Source of the DNA: Eutreptiella sp. 'Long Island Sound 2002'
Lineage: Eukaryota > Euglenozoa > Euglenophyceae > Eutreptiales > Eutreptiaceae
Direction: 5' to 3'
DNA: 64,000 bases
Assembly (NCBI GenBank): GCA_964036045.1
Contig: OZ038381.1
Span: 130,765,708-130,829,707 of the forward strand
The position numbers and the translations under genes are program-made. Within the stretch, counting starts at the first letter, position 1; each line of letters begins with the position of its first letter. The notes under the pieces are model-generated. The model had not been told where the DNA came from. It searched no databases and saw only the letters and a program-made list of their open reading frames with translations. Shown here one piece after another: positions 12,106 to 24,320 of the stretch.

Positions 12106-12134
12106 GAGGTTTGAGGTTTGAGATTTGAGGTTTC
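12103..12134 (-). repeat. (AAACCTC)n tract, copy 1
   Basis: On the plus strand this is TTTGAGG repeated about four times with small variations. It joins the candidate target duplication to the head module. It resembles the simple-repeat 3' tail of some non-LTR retroposons read on the minus strand. Confidence 0.6.
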
Positions 12135-13030
12135 CAGTACTAGACGCCTTTCGGCCCCGGCGGGCCACCTGGTCGGGCCAGGTGATATCTTCCCCACCGG
12201 GACCTAGTGGGGGGCCCTTCATGACACACTTTCTGCCTGGTGGCGGAGTCCCCCGGGTTCACGGGGCTCGGAGCCCTGTCCCGCCCCGGCTTCCTTATTT
12301 CGCCACTCCCCGGTCAGTGCGTCACTTCGCAACTTTGGTTGCAGGCGCTTACCCACTACGCCACCCCCCTGATGCGTGGTCACCCGGGCTGCCGGCGCCG
12401 CCGGGCCCGTGCTACTGGCTGGTCGCCAGTGTGACCCCCATGGGCTGGCGCAGAGGCTGCCTAGCCGTGGGGCTTGTGCGTAGCACTTTGTGCTACTACT
12501 GCCTTGGCGGGTGCAGTGCCCTGGTCGTGTGTGCGCGCCGCTCGCGGTTGGCATGGCAGGTTGGGGCCGTCGCCGGCTCATGCTTCTTCCCTTGGGCTCC
12601 TCCCTGCCCTCGCGTCCCTCGCGGTGCGTGTAGCGGGTTGTCCCGCCGGGGTGTTTCTTCCCTTCGCCTGCCGGTACGCCATTCCATGCAGTCTGTGCGT
12701 TCCGCGGGCTTGGTCCGATTGCCCTTCGGGTCCTCGCCACGTGTCCCTTATCTGTGTGTGCGCTCGTGCTCCGGTGGCGTACACGCCTCCCCCTTCCTCC
12801 GGGTCGGTGCCGCGCGCGCACTTCGCGCAATTCTGGTGCACGGCGCCGGTAGGGCCGTTCCAGGCCGTTCTTGCCTCTCCGTGTTTCCTGCCGCGGTCCC
12901 GTCCTCCGCCTATTTGGCTCGTGGGGGGCGGGCCCGGTCTCTGCGTCCCCTTGCCCTGCTTGGGGTCATGCGCCCCCCTGCGGGCAGGCTTGCTTTTTTG
13001 TGCTGCCTTTGCGCGTTGTGGGGGCGGCAG
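12135..13030. other. Block X head module, copy 1
   Basis: About 900 bp, closely similar to 15,869-16,750. It starts with AGTACTAGACG and then two hairpins: CACCTGG/CCAGGTG with a 5-nt loop near 12,166-12,184, and CCCCAC/GTGGGG with loop cgggaccta near 12,193-12,213. Both stems are identical in copy 2, while loop and flank differ, so they may be functional. Open frames through this GC-rich segment have no recognisable domain. Confidence 0.6.
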
Positions 13031-15840
13031 GAGGGCGCCCGGGGGGGGGGCGCATCTTGCCTGGGCGTCGGGCGTCCGGGGTCGGGCGCTCTCCCAAGCC
13101 CGACCGTCCGTCCTTTGGGGTGTGCGGTCAGGGCCCACTACGCACTGGCTGTGGGTGCGGGAAGTGCGGGCCTGGGGACCCGTCACCAACCCCACAGCGC
13201 GGGCTCCTGCAAGCTTCCTTTGGGGGGACGCCTCTTGCCTGGGTGTGGGGCGTCCGGGGTCGGGCGCTCTCCCACCCCCGACCGCCTGTCCTTTGGGGCG
13301 TGCGGCCGGGGCCAACTACCCTCAGGCTGTGGGTGCGGGGGGTGTGGGCCTGGGGACCCACCTCCAACCCCACAGTGCGCGCTCTTGTGAGCTGGCTTTG
13401 TGCGCTGTGGAAGCGCCACGAGGGGGCCCAGGGGGGGCGCTCCTTGCCTGTGTGCGGGGCGTCCGGGCACGGGCGCTCTCCCAACCCCGACCGCTCGTCT
13501 TTTGGGGCGTGCTGCCGGGGTCCACTACCCACTGACTGTGGGTGCGGGGGCTGTGGTTGTGGGGACCTGTCACCAGCCCCCAGCGTGCGCTCTTGCAAGC
13601 TGGCTTTGCGCGCTGTCGGGGCAGTACGAGGGCGCCCAGGGGGGGTGCCTCTTGCCTGGGCGTGGGGCGTCCGGGGTCGGGCGCTCTCCCACCCCCGACC
13701 GCCCGTCCTCGAAGCGTGCGGCCGGGCCCACTACCCACTGGCTGTGGGTGTGGGGGCTGCGGGCGTGGGGACACGTCACCAACCCCACAGCGCGCGCTCT
13801 TGCAAGCTGGCATTGTGCGCTGTGGAAGCGGCACGAGAGCGCCCGGGGGGGACGCCTCCTGCCTGGGTGTGGGGCGTCTGGGGTCGGGCGCTCTGCCACC
13901 CCCGGCTGCCCCTCCTTTGGGGCGTGCGGCCGGGGCCCACTACCCACTGGCTGTGGGTGCGGGGGGTGTGGGCCTGGGGACCCGACTCGGACCCCACAGC
14001 GCGCGCTCTTGCGAGCTGGCTTTGCGCGCTGTGGCGGCGGCACGAGGGCGCCCAGGGGGGGTGCGCTTCTTGCCTGTGTGTGGGGCGTCCGGCGTCGGGC
14101 GCTCCCCCACCCCCGACCGCTCGTCCTTTGGGGCGTGCGGCTGGGCCCACTACCTACTGGCTGTGGGTGCGGGGGGTGTGGGCCCGGGGATGCGTCACCA
14201 ACCCCACAGCGCGCGCTCTTGCAAGCTGGCTTTGTGCGCTGTGGAAGCGGCACGAGGGCGCCGGGGGGGGGGCGCCTCTTGGCTGTGTGTGGGGCGTCCG
14301 GCCACGGGCGCTCTCCCACCCCTGACCACTCATCCTTTGGGGCGTGCGGGCGGGGCCCACCACCCACTTGCTGTGGGTGCGGGCGGTGCGGGCCTTGGGA
14401 CCCGTCACCAACCGCACAGCGTGCGCTCTTGCGAGCTGGATTTGTGCGCTGTGGGGGCGGCATGAGGGGGCCCGGGGGGGGCGCCTGTTGCCTGGGTGCG
14501 GGGCGTCCGGGGTCGGGCGCTCGCCCACCCCCGACCGCTCTTCCTTTGGGGCGTGCTGCCGGGGCCGACTACCCACTGGCTGTGGTTGCGGGGGCTGCGG
14601 GCGTGGGGACCGGTCACCAATCCCACAGCGCGCGCTCCTGCGAGCTGGCTTTGCGCGCTGTGGGGGCGTCACAAGAGCGCCCTTGCTGGGCGCCTCTTGC
14701 CTGGGCGTGGGACGTCCGGGGTCGGGCGCTCTCCCACCCCGAACGGCTCGTCCTTTGGGGCGTGCGGAAAGGGCCCACTACCCACTGGCTGTGGTTGCGG
14801 AGGGTGCGGGCATTTGGACCCGTCACGAACCCGACAGCGCGCGCTCTTGCGAGTTGGCTTTGCGTGTTGTGGGGGCGGCACAAGGGCGCCCGGGGGTGGG
14901 GGCGCCTCTTGCCTGGGTGTGGGGCGTCCGGGGTCGGGCGCTCTCCCACCCCCGACCGCTCGTCCTTTCGGGCGTTCTGCCGGGGCCCACTACCCACTGG
15001 CTGTGGGTGCGGGGGGTCGTGGGCACGGGGACCCGTCACCAACCCCTAAGAGCGCGCTCTTGCGAGCTGGCTTTACGCGCTGTTGGGGCGGCACTATGGC
15101 GCCCGCGGGGGGGGGGCCTGTTTCCTGGGTGTGGGGCGTCCGGGGCCCGCTGCCCGTTTGCTGTGAAAGCGGGCGGTGTGGGCGTGGGGACCCGTCATCA
15201 ATATTACATCGCATGCTCTTTGCGCGCTGTGGGGGCGGCCCAAGGGCGCCCTGAGAGGGGCACCTCGTGCCTCTGTGTGGGGTGTCCAGGGTCGGGCATT
15301 CGCCCTCCCTCGGCCGCCTGTCCTTGGGACGTGCGGCCGGGGCCGGCTGCCCGTTTACCGTTGGCGCGGGCGGGGCGGGCTTGGGGACCCGTCAGGAGCC
15401 CCACAGCGCGCGCTCCTGCGAGCTGGCTTTGCCCGCTGTGGGAACGGGACGAGGGGCCCGGGTGGGTGCCTTGTGCCTGCGTGTGGGGTGTCCGGGGTTG
15501 GGCACTGTCCCTCCCCCAGTCTCCGATCCTCGGGGCGGGCGGCCGGGGCCTGCTGCCCGTTTTCTGTGGCCACGGGGGATGTGAGAGTGGAGACCCGTCA
15601 CCAAATCCACAGTGCACGCTCTTGCGAGCTGGCTTTGCGCGCTGTGGAGGCGGCACGCACAACCAATGGGGGGCGCCTCGTCCCTGCGTGTGGGCCGTCC
15701 AGGGTTGGGCAGTCTCAGTCCTCGAACGCCTGTCCTTGGGGCAGGCGGTCGGGGCTCGCTGCCCGTGTTCCGTGGACCCGTCAGCAACCCCACAGCGCGC
15801 GATCTTGCGAGCTGGCTTTGCGCACTGTGGGAGTGGCACT
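13030..15840. repeat. GC-rich ~207-212-bp satellite, array I
   Basis: The motif gggcgtccggggtcgggcgc recurs at spacings of roughly 178, 211, 207, 206, 211, 207, 212, 210 and 213 bp from 13.07 to 14.94 kb. More diverged units follow to 15.84 kb. The usual spacing is near a multiple of three and the monomer lacks stops in several frames. This produces long spurious open frames on both strands. Confidence 0.9.
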
Positions 15841-15868
15841 AGGTTTCAGGTTTGAGGTTTGATGTTTC
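15841..15868 (-). repeat. (AAACCTC)n tract, copy 2
   Basis: Plus strand ggtttcaggtttgaggttt and variants, directly before the second head module. It marks the junction between two block X units and matches the tract at 12,103-12,134. Confidence 0.6.
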
Positions 15869-16750
15869 GGGTACTAGACGTTCTTGGGCCCTGGGGGGCC
15901 ACCTGGTTGGGCCAGGTGATATCCTCCCCACCGGGACCTAGTGGGGGCGCCTTCATGACACACTTTCTGCCTGGTGGCGGGGTCCCCCGGGTTCACGGGG
16001 CTCAGAGCCCTGTCCCTCCCCGGCTTCCCCATTTCGCCACTCCCAGGTCAGTGCGTCACTTAGCAACCGTGCTTGCAGGCGCTTACCCACTACGCCGCCC
16101 CCCTGATGCGTGGTCGCCCGGGCTGCCGGCGCCGCCGGGCCCGTGCTACTGGCTTGTCGCCAGTGTGACCCCAATGGCCTGGCGCAGAGGCTGCCTAGCC
16201 GTGGGGCTGGTGCGTAGCACTGTGTGCTACTACTGCCTTGGCCGGTGCAGTGCCCTGGTCGTGTGTGCGCGCCGCTTGCGGCTGGCCTGGGGGGTCGGGG
16301 CCGGTGCTGGTTCTTGCGTCTCTCCTTGGGCTCCTCCCTGCCCTCGCGTCCCTCGCGGTGCGTGTTGCGGGTTGTCCCGCCCGGGTGTCCCTTCCCTTCG
16401 CCTGCCGGTAAGCTATTCCATGCGGTCTGTGCGTTCCGCGGGCTTGGTCCGGTCGCCCCTCAGGTCCTTGCCACGTGTCCGTTGCGTGTGTGTGCGCTCG
16501 TGCTCCGGCGGCGTACAGCCCTCCCCCCCCCTCCGGGTAGGTGTGACGCGCGCACTTCGCACGATTCCGGTGCAGGGCGCCGGTAGGGCCGTTCCAGGCG
16601 GTTCGTGCCCCTCCGCGTTTCCTGCCGCGGTCCCGTGCTCCGCCTATTTGGCATGTTGGGTGTCGGCCCGGTCCCTGCGTCCCCTTGCCTTGCTTGGGGT
16701 CACGCGCCCCCCTGCGGGCAGGCTTGCTTTTTTGTGCTGGCTTTGCACGC
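15869..16750. other. Block X head module, copy 2
   Basis: Near-duplicate of 12,135-13,030. It starts GTACTAGACG and keeps both hairpin stems (CACCTGG/CCAGGTG and CCCCAC/GTGGGG). The first loop is ttggg here and tcggg in copy 1. Confidence 0.6.
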
Positions 16751-18360
16751 TGTGGGGGTGGCACGAGGGCGCCCGGGGTGGGCGCCTCTCGCCTGGGTGT
16801 GGGGCGTCCGGGGTCCAGCGCTCTCCCACGCCCGACCGTCCGTCCTTTGCAACGTGCGGCAAGGGCCCGCTACCCAATGGCTGTGGGTGTGGGGAGTGCG
16901 GGCGTGGGGACCGATCACCAACCCCACTGCGCGCGCTCTTGCGAGCTGGCTTTGCGCGCTGTGGGGGTGGCAAGAAGGCGCCTGGGGGGGGTTCCTCTTG
17001 CCTGGGTGTAGGGCGTCCGGGGTCGGGCACTCTCCCACCCCCGACCGCTCGTCCCTTGGGGCGTGCAGCCGGGGACCACCACCCACTGGCTGTGGGTGCG
17101 GGGGCTGTGGGCCTGGAAATTCGTCTCCCACCCCACAGCGCGCGCTCTTGCGAGCTAGCTTTGCGCGCTGTGGCGGCGGCACGAGGGCGCCCGGGGGGGG
17201 GCGCCTCTTGCCTGTATGCGGGGCGTCCGGCGTCGGGCGCTCCCCCACCCCCGACCGCTCGTCCTTTCGGGCGTGCGGCCGGGGCCCACTACCTACTGGC
17301 TGTGGGTGCCGGGGCTGTGGGCGTGGGGACCTGTCTCCAACCCCACAGCGCGCGCTCTTGCGAGCTGGCTTTTTGCGCTGTGGAAGCGGCACGAGGGCGC
17401 CCGGGGGGGCGCCTCTTGCCTGTGTGTGGGGTGTGCGGGCACGGGCGCTCTCCCAGCCCCGACCGCTCGTCCTTTGGGGCGTGCTGCCGGGGTCCACTAC
17501 CCACTGGCTGTGGATGCGGGGGGTGCGGGCATGGGGACCTGTCACCAGCCCCACAGCGTGCGCTCTTACGAGCTGGTTTGGCGCGCTGTGGGGGCGGCAC
17601 GAGGGCGCCCGGGGGGGGAGCCTCTTGCCTGGGCGTGGGGCGTCCGGGGTCGGGCGCTCTCCCACCCCCGACCGCCCGTCCTTGGGGCGTGCGGCCGGGG
17701 CCCACTACCCACTGGCTGTGGGTGCGGGGGCTGCGGTCATGGGGACCTGTCACCAACCCCACAGCGTGCGCTCTTGCGAGCTCCCTTTGCGCGCTGTGGG
17801 GGCGGCACGAGGGCACCCGGGGGGGGTGCCTCTCGCCTGGGCGTGGGGCGTCCGGGGTCGGGCGCTCTCCCACCCCCGACCGCCCGTCCTCTCGGGCTTA
17901 TGGCCGGGGCCCACTACCCACTGGCTGTGGGTGCGGGGGCTGCGGGCGTGGGCACCCGTCACCAACCCCACAGCGCGCGCTCTTGCGAGCTGGTATTGTG
18001 CGCTGTGGGGGCGGCACGAGGGGGCCTGGGGGGCGCCTCTTGCCTAGGCGTGGTGCGTCCGGGGTCGGGCGCTCTCCCACCCACGACCGCTCGTCCTTTG
18101 GGGCGTGCGGCAAGGGCCCACTACCTGCTGGCTGTGGGTGCAGAGGGTGCGGGCGTGGGGACCCGTCACCAACCCCACAGCGCGCGCTCTTGCGAGCTGG
18201 CTTTGCGCGCTGTGGGGGCAGCACGATGGCGCCCGCGGGGGGGGGCCCTCTTTCCTGGGTGTGGGGCGTCCGGGGTCGGGCGCTCTCCCATCCCCAACTG
18301 CTCGTCCTTTGGGGCGTGCGGCCGGGGCCCGCTACCCACTGGCTGTGGGTGCGGTGTGCG
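16750..18360. repeat. GC-rich ~207-bp satellite, array II
   Basis: About eight monomers of the array I family, e.g. gggcgtccggggtcgggcgc near 17,005, 17,640 and 17,850. Ends where the unique tail module begins. Confidence 0.9.
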
Positions 18361-20572
18361 GGCGTGGGGGCCCGGCTGTCCTTGGCACCTTCTCCCGTGC
18401 CGCGGTTCGTCGTGTGTTGTGCGCGCTTCCTGGGTCTGTGGCACCCGGTGGCTGTTGTGGCTTGGCCCCTGTCCTCGTGCCGTGGTTGTGGCCGGCAGCG
18501 TGCCTCTCCGGCGTATCTCCTGGCCGTGCGTTGGTGCGCCGTGCCTCGTCCTGTCCAGTCGCTCTCTTGGTGCTCCGGTCAGCTTTCTCGTCGCGGTGGT
18601 GACTTCCCCCACCCCGGGGGCTGTCGCCCCCGGCTTTACTGGTTGGCTGCGCGGGGCACGTGGAGGCCGGCCGAGAACCGGGCTCCTTGTGCCTGCCGCT
18701 GGCCCCTGCCGAGGCAGGGGCACTGGGCACGCTCCGCGTCGCACCCGTTCGGGGCCCCGCGATGGGGTTGTCCCTGGCCGGTCCCACCGCCTTTGGTCTT
18801 AGGCTGCATGCGCTGCGGTGGTTCGCCATGTGTTGACCCGGTCACTGACGCGTCCGGTTTCCCGTACCGTCCGTCTTTCGACGGGGGAGTCGGCCGGTGC
18901 ACCGGGGCTGTTTCGTGTGGACGCCGACACCTCCCCTTTCGGGTCGGAGGACGCCACGCCCGGGTGCCGCATGTGTGTGTGTGGGTGCTCCTCTTGGCCT
19001 GGTCGGGCGGGCCGGCCTCTCGGGCGCGTTTTGGTGCGCCTCACCTTTTCCTGTGGCGGGTCTTGGTGAACTCTTTGTTTGTTCGGCCCCCTCCGGGCTT
19101 GGGTTGCCCTGTTTGCGGTTGGTGTTGGGTTTTTTCTTGTTTTTTCTTGCTTTGTTTTTCCCCTGGTCCGCCCCCGCTGTCTCCGGCGTTCCATATTTCC
19201 CAGCCCGGGGTGCCTTGGGCCTGGGCGTCTTGTGGTCCTCCGCCCCCCCCTCTCCCTTCTTTCTTTTTTTTTGCGCCCCCTTGTCTCTTTCTACCCGGCC
19301 CAGGGTGCCGTAGGCCTTGGCGCTCTGTGGTCTTCCCGCGTGGGCCTCCTCCTTGCTTGTTTCTTTCCTCCTCCTCCTCCTCGCCTCCCCCCTCCCGTTT
19401 TTCTTTTTTTTTTTGCCTTCCTCTTGTTTCTTGTTTGTTTCCTGTCTTTTTTTTGTTTTTTCCTTTCCTTTTTCTGCTTCTGCTTTTTTTTGTTTTTTTT
19501 GGTTTTTTTTTCGTGCCCTGGTGTGCCGGTTGTGCGGTTCTCGGGCTGGTTTGTTTGTCCTGGGCTGTGAGGTGTGCTGGTGTGTGTTGCTGTGTCGTTG
19601 GGTGCGCCCTGGTTGTGCCCGTTCTGTGTGTGTTGTTGCCTGTCGCGTTGCGGTGTGGTGGTGTGTTTTGTGTTTTGCCTTGTGCTGTGTGGGGTGCCTG
19701 TGTTGGGCTTGGTTCTTGCTCCGCGCCGCTGCCCCCTGTTGCCGTCTCCTGCTCCCCTGTCGTGGCCCGTGGGTTCTTTGTGTTCTGGGGTGCGGTGCTG
19801 CGTTGCTCTGGTGTGCCGCCTCTCGTGCGGTGTGCTGCTGTGGTGATCTGTTGTCTCGTTCGCGCTGGCTGGTGCTGTGTGGTGTTGCCTGTGGTTGCTG
19901 GCTGTTCGCTGCTGGGTCCGGTTGCTTGCCGTTGTTTCCTGCTGGCATGTGTTGTCGCGGGTGCTCCTGCTTGGCCGCGTGGCTTGCTGCCCTGCTGTGT
20001 GCTGTGGTTTGTTGTCGTGCCCCGCTCCCCTGTGCTGTGTCCTGTTTTCTGTGGTGCTTTTTTTTGCACTGTGTGTCCCCGCGTTACCCCCGGGGCACTG
20101 GGGGTATTCTCTGGTGCTTTGTTGCCGTGTGGTACCGTGCTGTGGCGCCCTGCTGTCCGTTTTCCTTTGCTGATGGTGTTGGTTTGTGTCTTTTCCCTGT
20201 GTGTGCGGTGCTGTGATGCGCTGCGCGTTGTGTTGTTCGGTGCCAGGTTTGTCTGCGCTGTTGTTGGTGCCTCGTGCTGTGGTGTGTCGCTGTGTGTTGT
20301 GGTGTCTCCCTGGGCGTTCTGCAGTGTGCTCGTGCTGCTCTGGTGTGTCGTGGTGTCTTGCTGTGCCGTGCGCTGTCCTGTGGTGTCCTGCACCCTGTGC
20401 TGCATCCTGTGGTGCTGTGCTGCCTTGTGGTGTTGTGCTGGCTGGCTGTGCTGTGCAGTTGTCTGCGCTGCTGGTGTTTGTTCTTCCCTTTGTCCTCTTT
20501 TCCTTTGCTAAAAACCCCTGCTGTTTTTCCATACGTTTGAAAACTTTCTGAAAACCAAAAATTCAAATGTTT
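18361..20572. other. Block X tail module, copy 1
   Basis: Homologous to 21,881-24,320, for example at 18,640-19,060 against 22,200-22,620, where the segment containing gggtcggaggacgccacgcc is almost identical. The right part is T- and GT-rich on the plus strand. The lysine/arginine-rich minus-strand frames (18,842-20,532) and valine/cysteine-rich plus-strand frames reflect this composition. I recognise no protein domain. Confidence 0.55.
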
Positions 20573-21105
20573 GTCAGTAGAAAATCAAACACAACGCAAC
20601 TCACGCACGCAGGCAAGCAGCAATACCAAGGTTAAGCTTCTGACTTACGTGTTGCCAGGCGGCCGCCATGATGGTGGTCTTGCTTGCAAGGGGTTGACCG
20701 CTTTTCCCCCAGGGCCGGTCGCCTAAGCTGACGAAAAGGACTGAGGGGGGGCACGAGGGAGGGGAGGTAGGTGCATGGAGAAGGAAACAAAAGGGAGGGA
20801 AGCAGGGCGAAGGGACGCGGCGGCTTAGAAAAAGTTTTGGAGTTTTAGGCGCTGCTCGCGACGCGTTTTTCTTTGCGCCTATGGCTAGTTAGACGACGAG
20901 AGGGACGGCGTTAGGGTCCTAAGAGTGTCACGGTGTTGGGGGCGCTAACTATTCACCTATTTGACAGCGCTTTTTCCACGCTTTTTTGCCTGCGTTTTTT
21001 ATGCTTTCTTTTCAACTATTCAGAATATTTTTTCGTCGTGTCTTACCTATATTTTGATTTTGTTCTGGGACAGGACCCCAGCGCGCGCCACGCCCCACCT
21101 TCTCA
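20573..21105. other. Block X end module, copy 1
   Basis: Shares with 24,321-24,975 a series of blocks: acacaacgca, gacttacgtg, cccccagggcc, gacgacgag, tcgtcgtgt and finally ccagcgcgcgc. By the minus-strand reading this is the 5' end of a unit. Confidence 0.55.
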
Positions 21106-21880
21106 CCGGATCAGACAGAGCGGCACTAGGGCGCCCGGGGACGCCTCGTGTCTCAGTGAGGGGTGTCCGGGATCAGGCACTCTCCCTCCCCCAACCGCCT
21201 GTCCCTGGGCCAGGCGGCGGGGGCCTGCTGCCCATCCTCCGTTGGCACGGGGGGTGTCGGCGTGCGGACCTGTCACAAGCCCCACAGCGCACGGTTTCCG
21301 GAGCTGGCTTTGCGCGCTGTGGGGGCGGCAGCAGGGCGCCTGGAAGGGGCGCCTCCTGGCTGGGTGAGGAGTGTCCAGGCCTGGGCACTCTGCCTCCCCC
21401 AACCGCCTGTCCTTGGGCAAGCTGACGGGGCCCGCTGCCCGTTTTCAGTGGGCGCGGGGGGTTTGGGCGTGGGGACCCGTGACCAACCCCACAGCGCACG
21501 CTCTTGCGAGCTGTCTTTGCGCGCTGTGGGAGCGGCACAAGGGCACCTGGAAGGGACGCCTCGTGCCTGGCCGCGGGGTGTCTGGGGTTGGGCACTCTCC
21601 CTCCCCCTACCGTCCGTCCTTGGTGCAGGTGGTGGGGGCCGGCTGCCCGTTTTCCGTGGGCGCGGAGGATGCCCGCGTGGGAACCCATCACCGACCCCAC
21701 AGCGTGCGCTCTTGCTAACTGGCTTTGTGCGCTGTGCGGGCGGCACAGGGGCGATAGGTGGGAGGCGCCTCGTGCCTCCGTGAGGGGTGTCCGGGGTCTG
21801 GCACTATCCTCCCTCCGATGGCCCGTCCTTGGGGCGTGCGGCCGGGGCCTGCTACCCATTGGCTGTGGGTGCGGTGTGCG
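21106..21880. repeat. GC-rich satellite, array III
   Basis: About four diverged monomers of the same family as arrays I and II (units near 21,150, 21,365, 21,570 and 21,785), each containing a form of gtgtccgggg and cttgcgagctg. Confidence 0.85.
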
Positions 21881-24320
21881 GGCGTGGGGGCCTGCTTTCC
21901 CCACTGCGTGTGCGACCTTGTGGCTGCTAGGGCCCATGGGGGGCTCGGCTTTCCTTGGCACCTGCTCCTGTGCCATGGTTCAATGCTTGTGGTGCGCGCC
22001 TTCTGGGTCTGCGGCACCTGGTGGCCGTTGCTGATTGCTAACTGTCTGTGTGTCTTCGTTGTGGCCGGCGGCGTTCCTCTCTGGCGTGCCTCCTGGCCCC
22101 GCGTTGGTGCGCCGAGCCTCGTCCGGTCCGCTCGCTCTCGGTGCTCTGTTTGGTCTTCCCGTTGCTGTGGTGCCTTCCCCCACCCACGGGGCTCTCGGCC
22201 CTGAATTTACTGGGCGGCTGCCCGGGGTACGTGGAGGCTGGCCGAGAAGCGGGCTCATGGTGCCTGCCGCTGGCCCCTGTCGAGGCAGGAGCGCTGGGCT
22301 TGCTGCGCGTCGTACCTGCTCGGGGCCCCGCGATGGGGTTCTCCCTGGCGGGATCCTCCGGCTTTGGTCTTGGGGTGCGTGCACTGCGGTGGTTTGGTGT
22401 GTGTGGAGCCGGTCACTCACGCTTCCTGTTTCCTGTACCGACCGTCTTCCGATGGGGGACTCGGCCGGTGCACCGGGGCTGTTGCATGTGGACGCCAACA
22501 CCTCCCCTTTCGGGTCGGAGGACGCCACGCCCGGGTCCCCTGCGTGTGTGCCTGTGCGTGGTCTTCTTGGCCAGGTCAGGCGGGCCAGCCTCCCGGGCCC
22601 TTTTGGTGCGCCTTACCTTTCCTTTTGGCCGTTTTGTCCTTCTGCTTTGCTCGGCCCCTTCCGGGCTGCGGTTGCCCTTGCGCGTTTTTTGATTTTTTTC
22701 CTTTTTTCCATTCTTTTTTGTTTTTTCTCTCTCTCCCCGGTTGCTCGCACCCCCGTCGTCTCTGGGTTTTTGTGCTTTCCCGCCCCCGGTGCCCCTGGCC
22801 TTGGTACTCTGCGTTTTCTCCTGCCTCCTGACCCATCCCCCCCCTCCCCTCCCCTTTTTTTTCCCATGTTTTTTTCCTTTTTTTTTCTTTTCCTCGTGTG
22901 CCTTGCGCCCCCGTTTACCTTTGGCTCTGGCTTTCTCTTGTTTCTGGCCTTGGGTGCCTTCGGCCTTGGCGCCATGCGGATTGCTTCTGCCCCCTCCACC
23001 CCACTCCTTTTTTTGTTTTTTTTACCTTTTTTTTTGCCCCGCCCTCTCCGGGCTGTTCCCGTTGTGCCTTGTGTCGTCCCCTGTTGCCGTGTTCTGTGCT
23101 ATGTGTCTTGTGCTGGTGGTGTGCCCTTGTTGCCCGCCTTGTGATTTTTTTAGGCTTCTTCGCGTCGTGCGGTGTTCAATCAGGTGGCTTTTCGTGTGTT
23201 GTGCTGCGCTGTGCCTTCCCCGCTGCGGTGTTGGCGTTGTGGCTTGCTGTTGCACCTTGGTCTTGCCTGGTCCTGTGCGGTATCCCTGGTTGCTGTGCTG
23301 CGCCGCGTTGCTCGGTGTCGTGCTGTGCTGTTGTTCGCTGGGTTCTTTCCTCTGGCCCTGTTTGGCGCCGCTGCCTGCTGTGGTTTGCTTCCGCGCCCTG
23401 TCCGTAGCCCTGGGGTCCTGTGCCTTCTGGCGCTTTGTTTCGCCGTGCTTGTCTGCGCTTTGTGCTCTGCGGGCTGTTTGTTGTGCCGTGGTGTGTTGGT
23501 GCGTGCTGTTAGTCGCCGCTGTGCTTTGTGCTGTGTGTGTCCTGGGGTGTCGTGCTGTGCCCCCCCTGTCCTCTCCGCGCTGTGCGGTGCTGTGCTGCGC
23601 TCTGCCGGTCTGGTGCGCTGGCATCGTGCTGTTGGGTTGGTCTGTGCTGTTTCTGGCGCCGTGGTGCGTTACCGTGTGCTTTTTTTTTTTTTTTTGCTCT
23701 GTGGCTCCCAGCTATCCGGCTGGGGCCTGCCGTTGCCGTGTGCTGTGCTGTGTCCTTTGGTGTTCCGCAGTGTTGTGTTGCGCTGCGCTGCTGCGTGCTT
23801 GGTGTGCTGAGCTGCTGTGCTGTGTCCTCCTGCGTCCTGTCCTGTTGTGCCGCGGCGCATCTTTTGCGCTGCTGTGTGGCGCTGTGCTGGCGCGCCTGCG
23901 TCGTGCTGCTGTGTTGTGCTCCGTTGCTTCTGTTGTGCCGGGTGGTGTGCTGTGGTGCTGCCTGTGGTTTCTGTTTGTTTGCCGCCTGGCCTTGATGCCC
24001 GTTGCTGTGTCCTGGTGGCGCTTTGCAGCGTCGGTCTCCCTGGCTGGTCTGGCTGGTGCCCTGTTGTTGGTGGTGGTTTCTCGTGGCGCGTTTAGCCGCT
24101 GGTGTCCCTGTCTGGCGGCGTGCCCCGCTGCCTCGTTGCGTGTTGTGGTCCGTCGTGGTGCACTGTTCCCCTGTGCTCTGTCATGTGGTGCTGTGTGTCT
24201 GTGGAGTGATGTGCTGTGGTGCCCTGCTGTCTGTTTTCATTTTTTGCTTCTCCCAGGTGGTGTTTGTTTGTTCTTGCTACCTTTTCTTTCCTCTGCAAAA
24301 ACCGGAAAAATGATTTTCCG
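21881..24320. other. Block X tail module, copy 2
   Basis: Diverged copy of 18,361-20,572 with the same order of landmarks and the same T-rich right half. Homopolymer runs of T near 22,860 and 23,682 are longer here. No protein domain is recognised on either strand. Confidence 0.55.

Noticed and set aside
12103-12134. Telomere repeat array (TTTGAGG)
   Set aside because: The unit is not a known telomere repeat, there are only about four imperfect copies, and it is internal to an insertion.
12140-12190. Helitron 3' end (hairpin followed by CTAG) at the head of block X
   Set aside because: Similarity between the two copies continues past CTAGTAC into the (AAACCTC)n tract, and no 5' TC end or Rep/helicase was seen.
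15859-20511. 1,550-codon plus-strand open frame and other long frames across 12.1-24.3 kb
   Set aside because: They run through satellite monomers and T/GT-rich sequence, overlap long frames on the other strand, and contain no domain. Openness is explained by GC-rich repeats lacking stops.
18842-20532. Lysine/arginine-rich minus-strand frames of 368-454 codons
   Set aside because: They mirror pyrimidine-rich plus-strand sequence, and several overlapping frames look alike. No domain seen.
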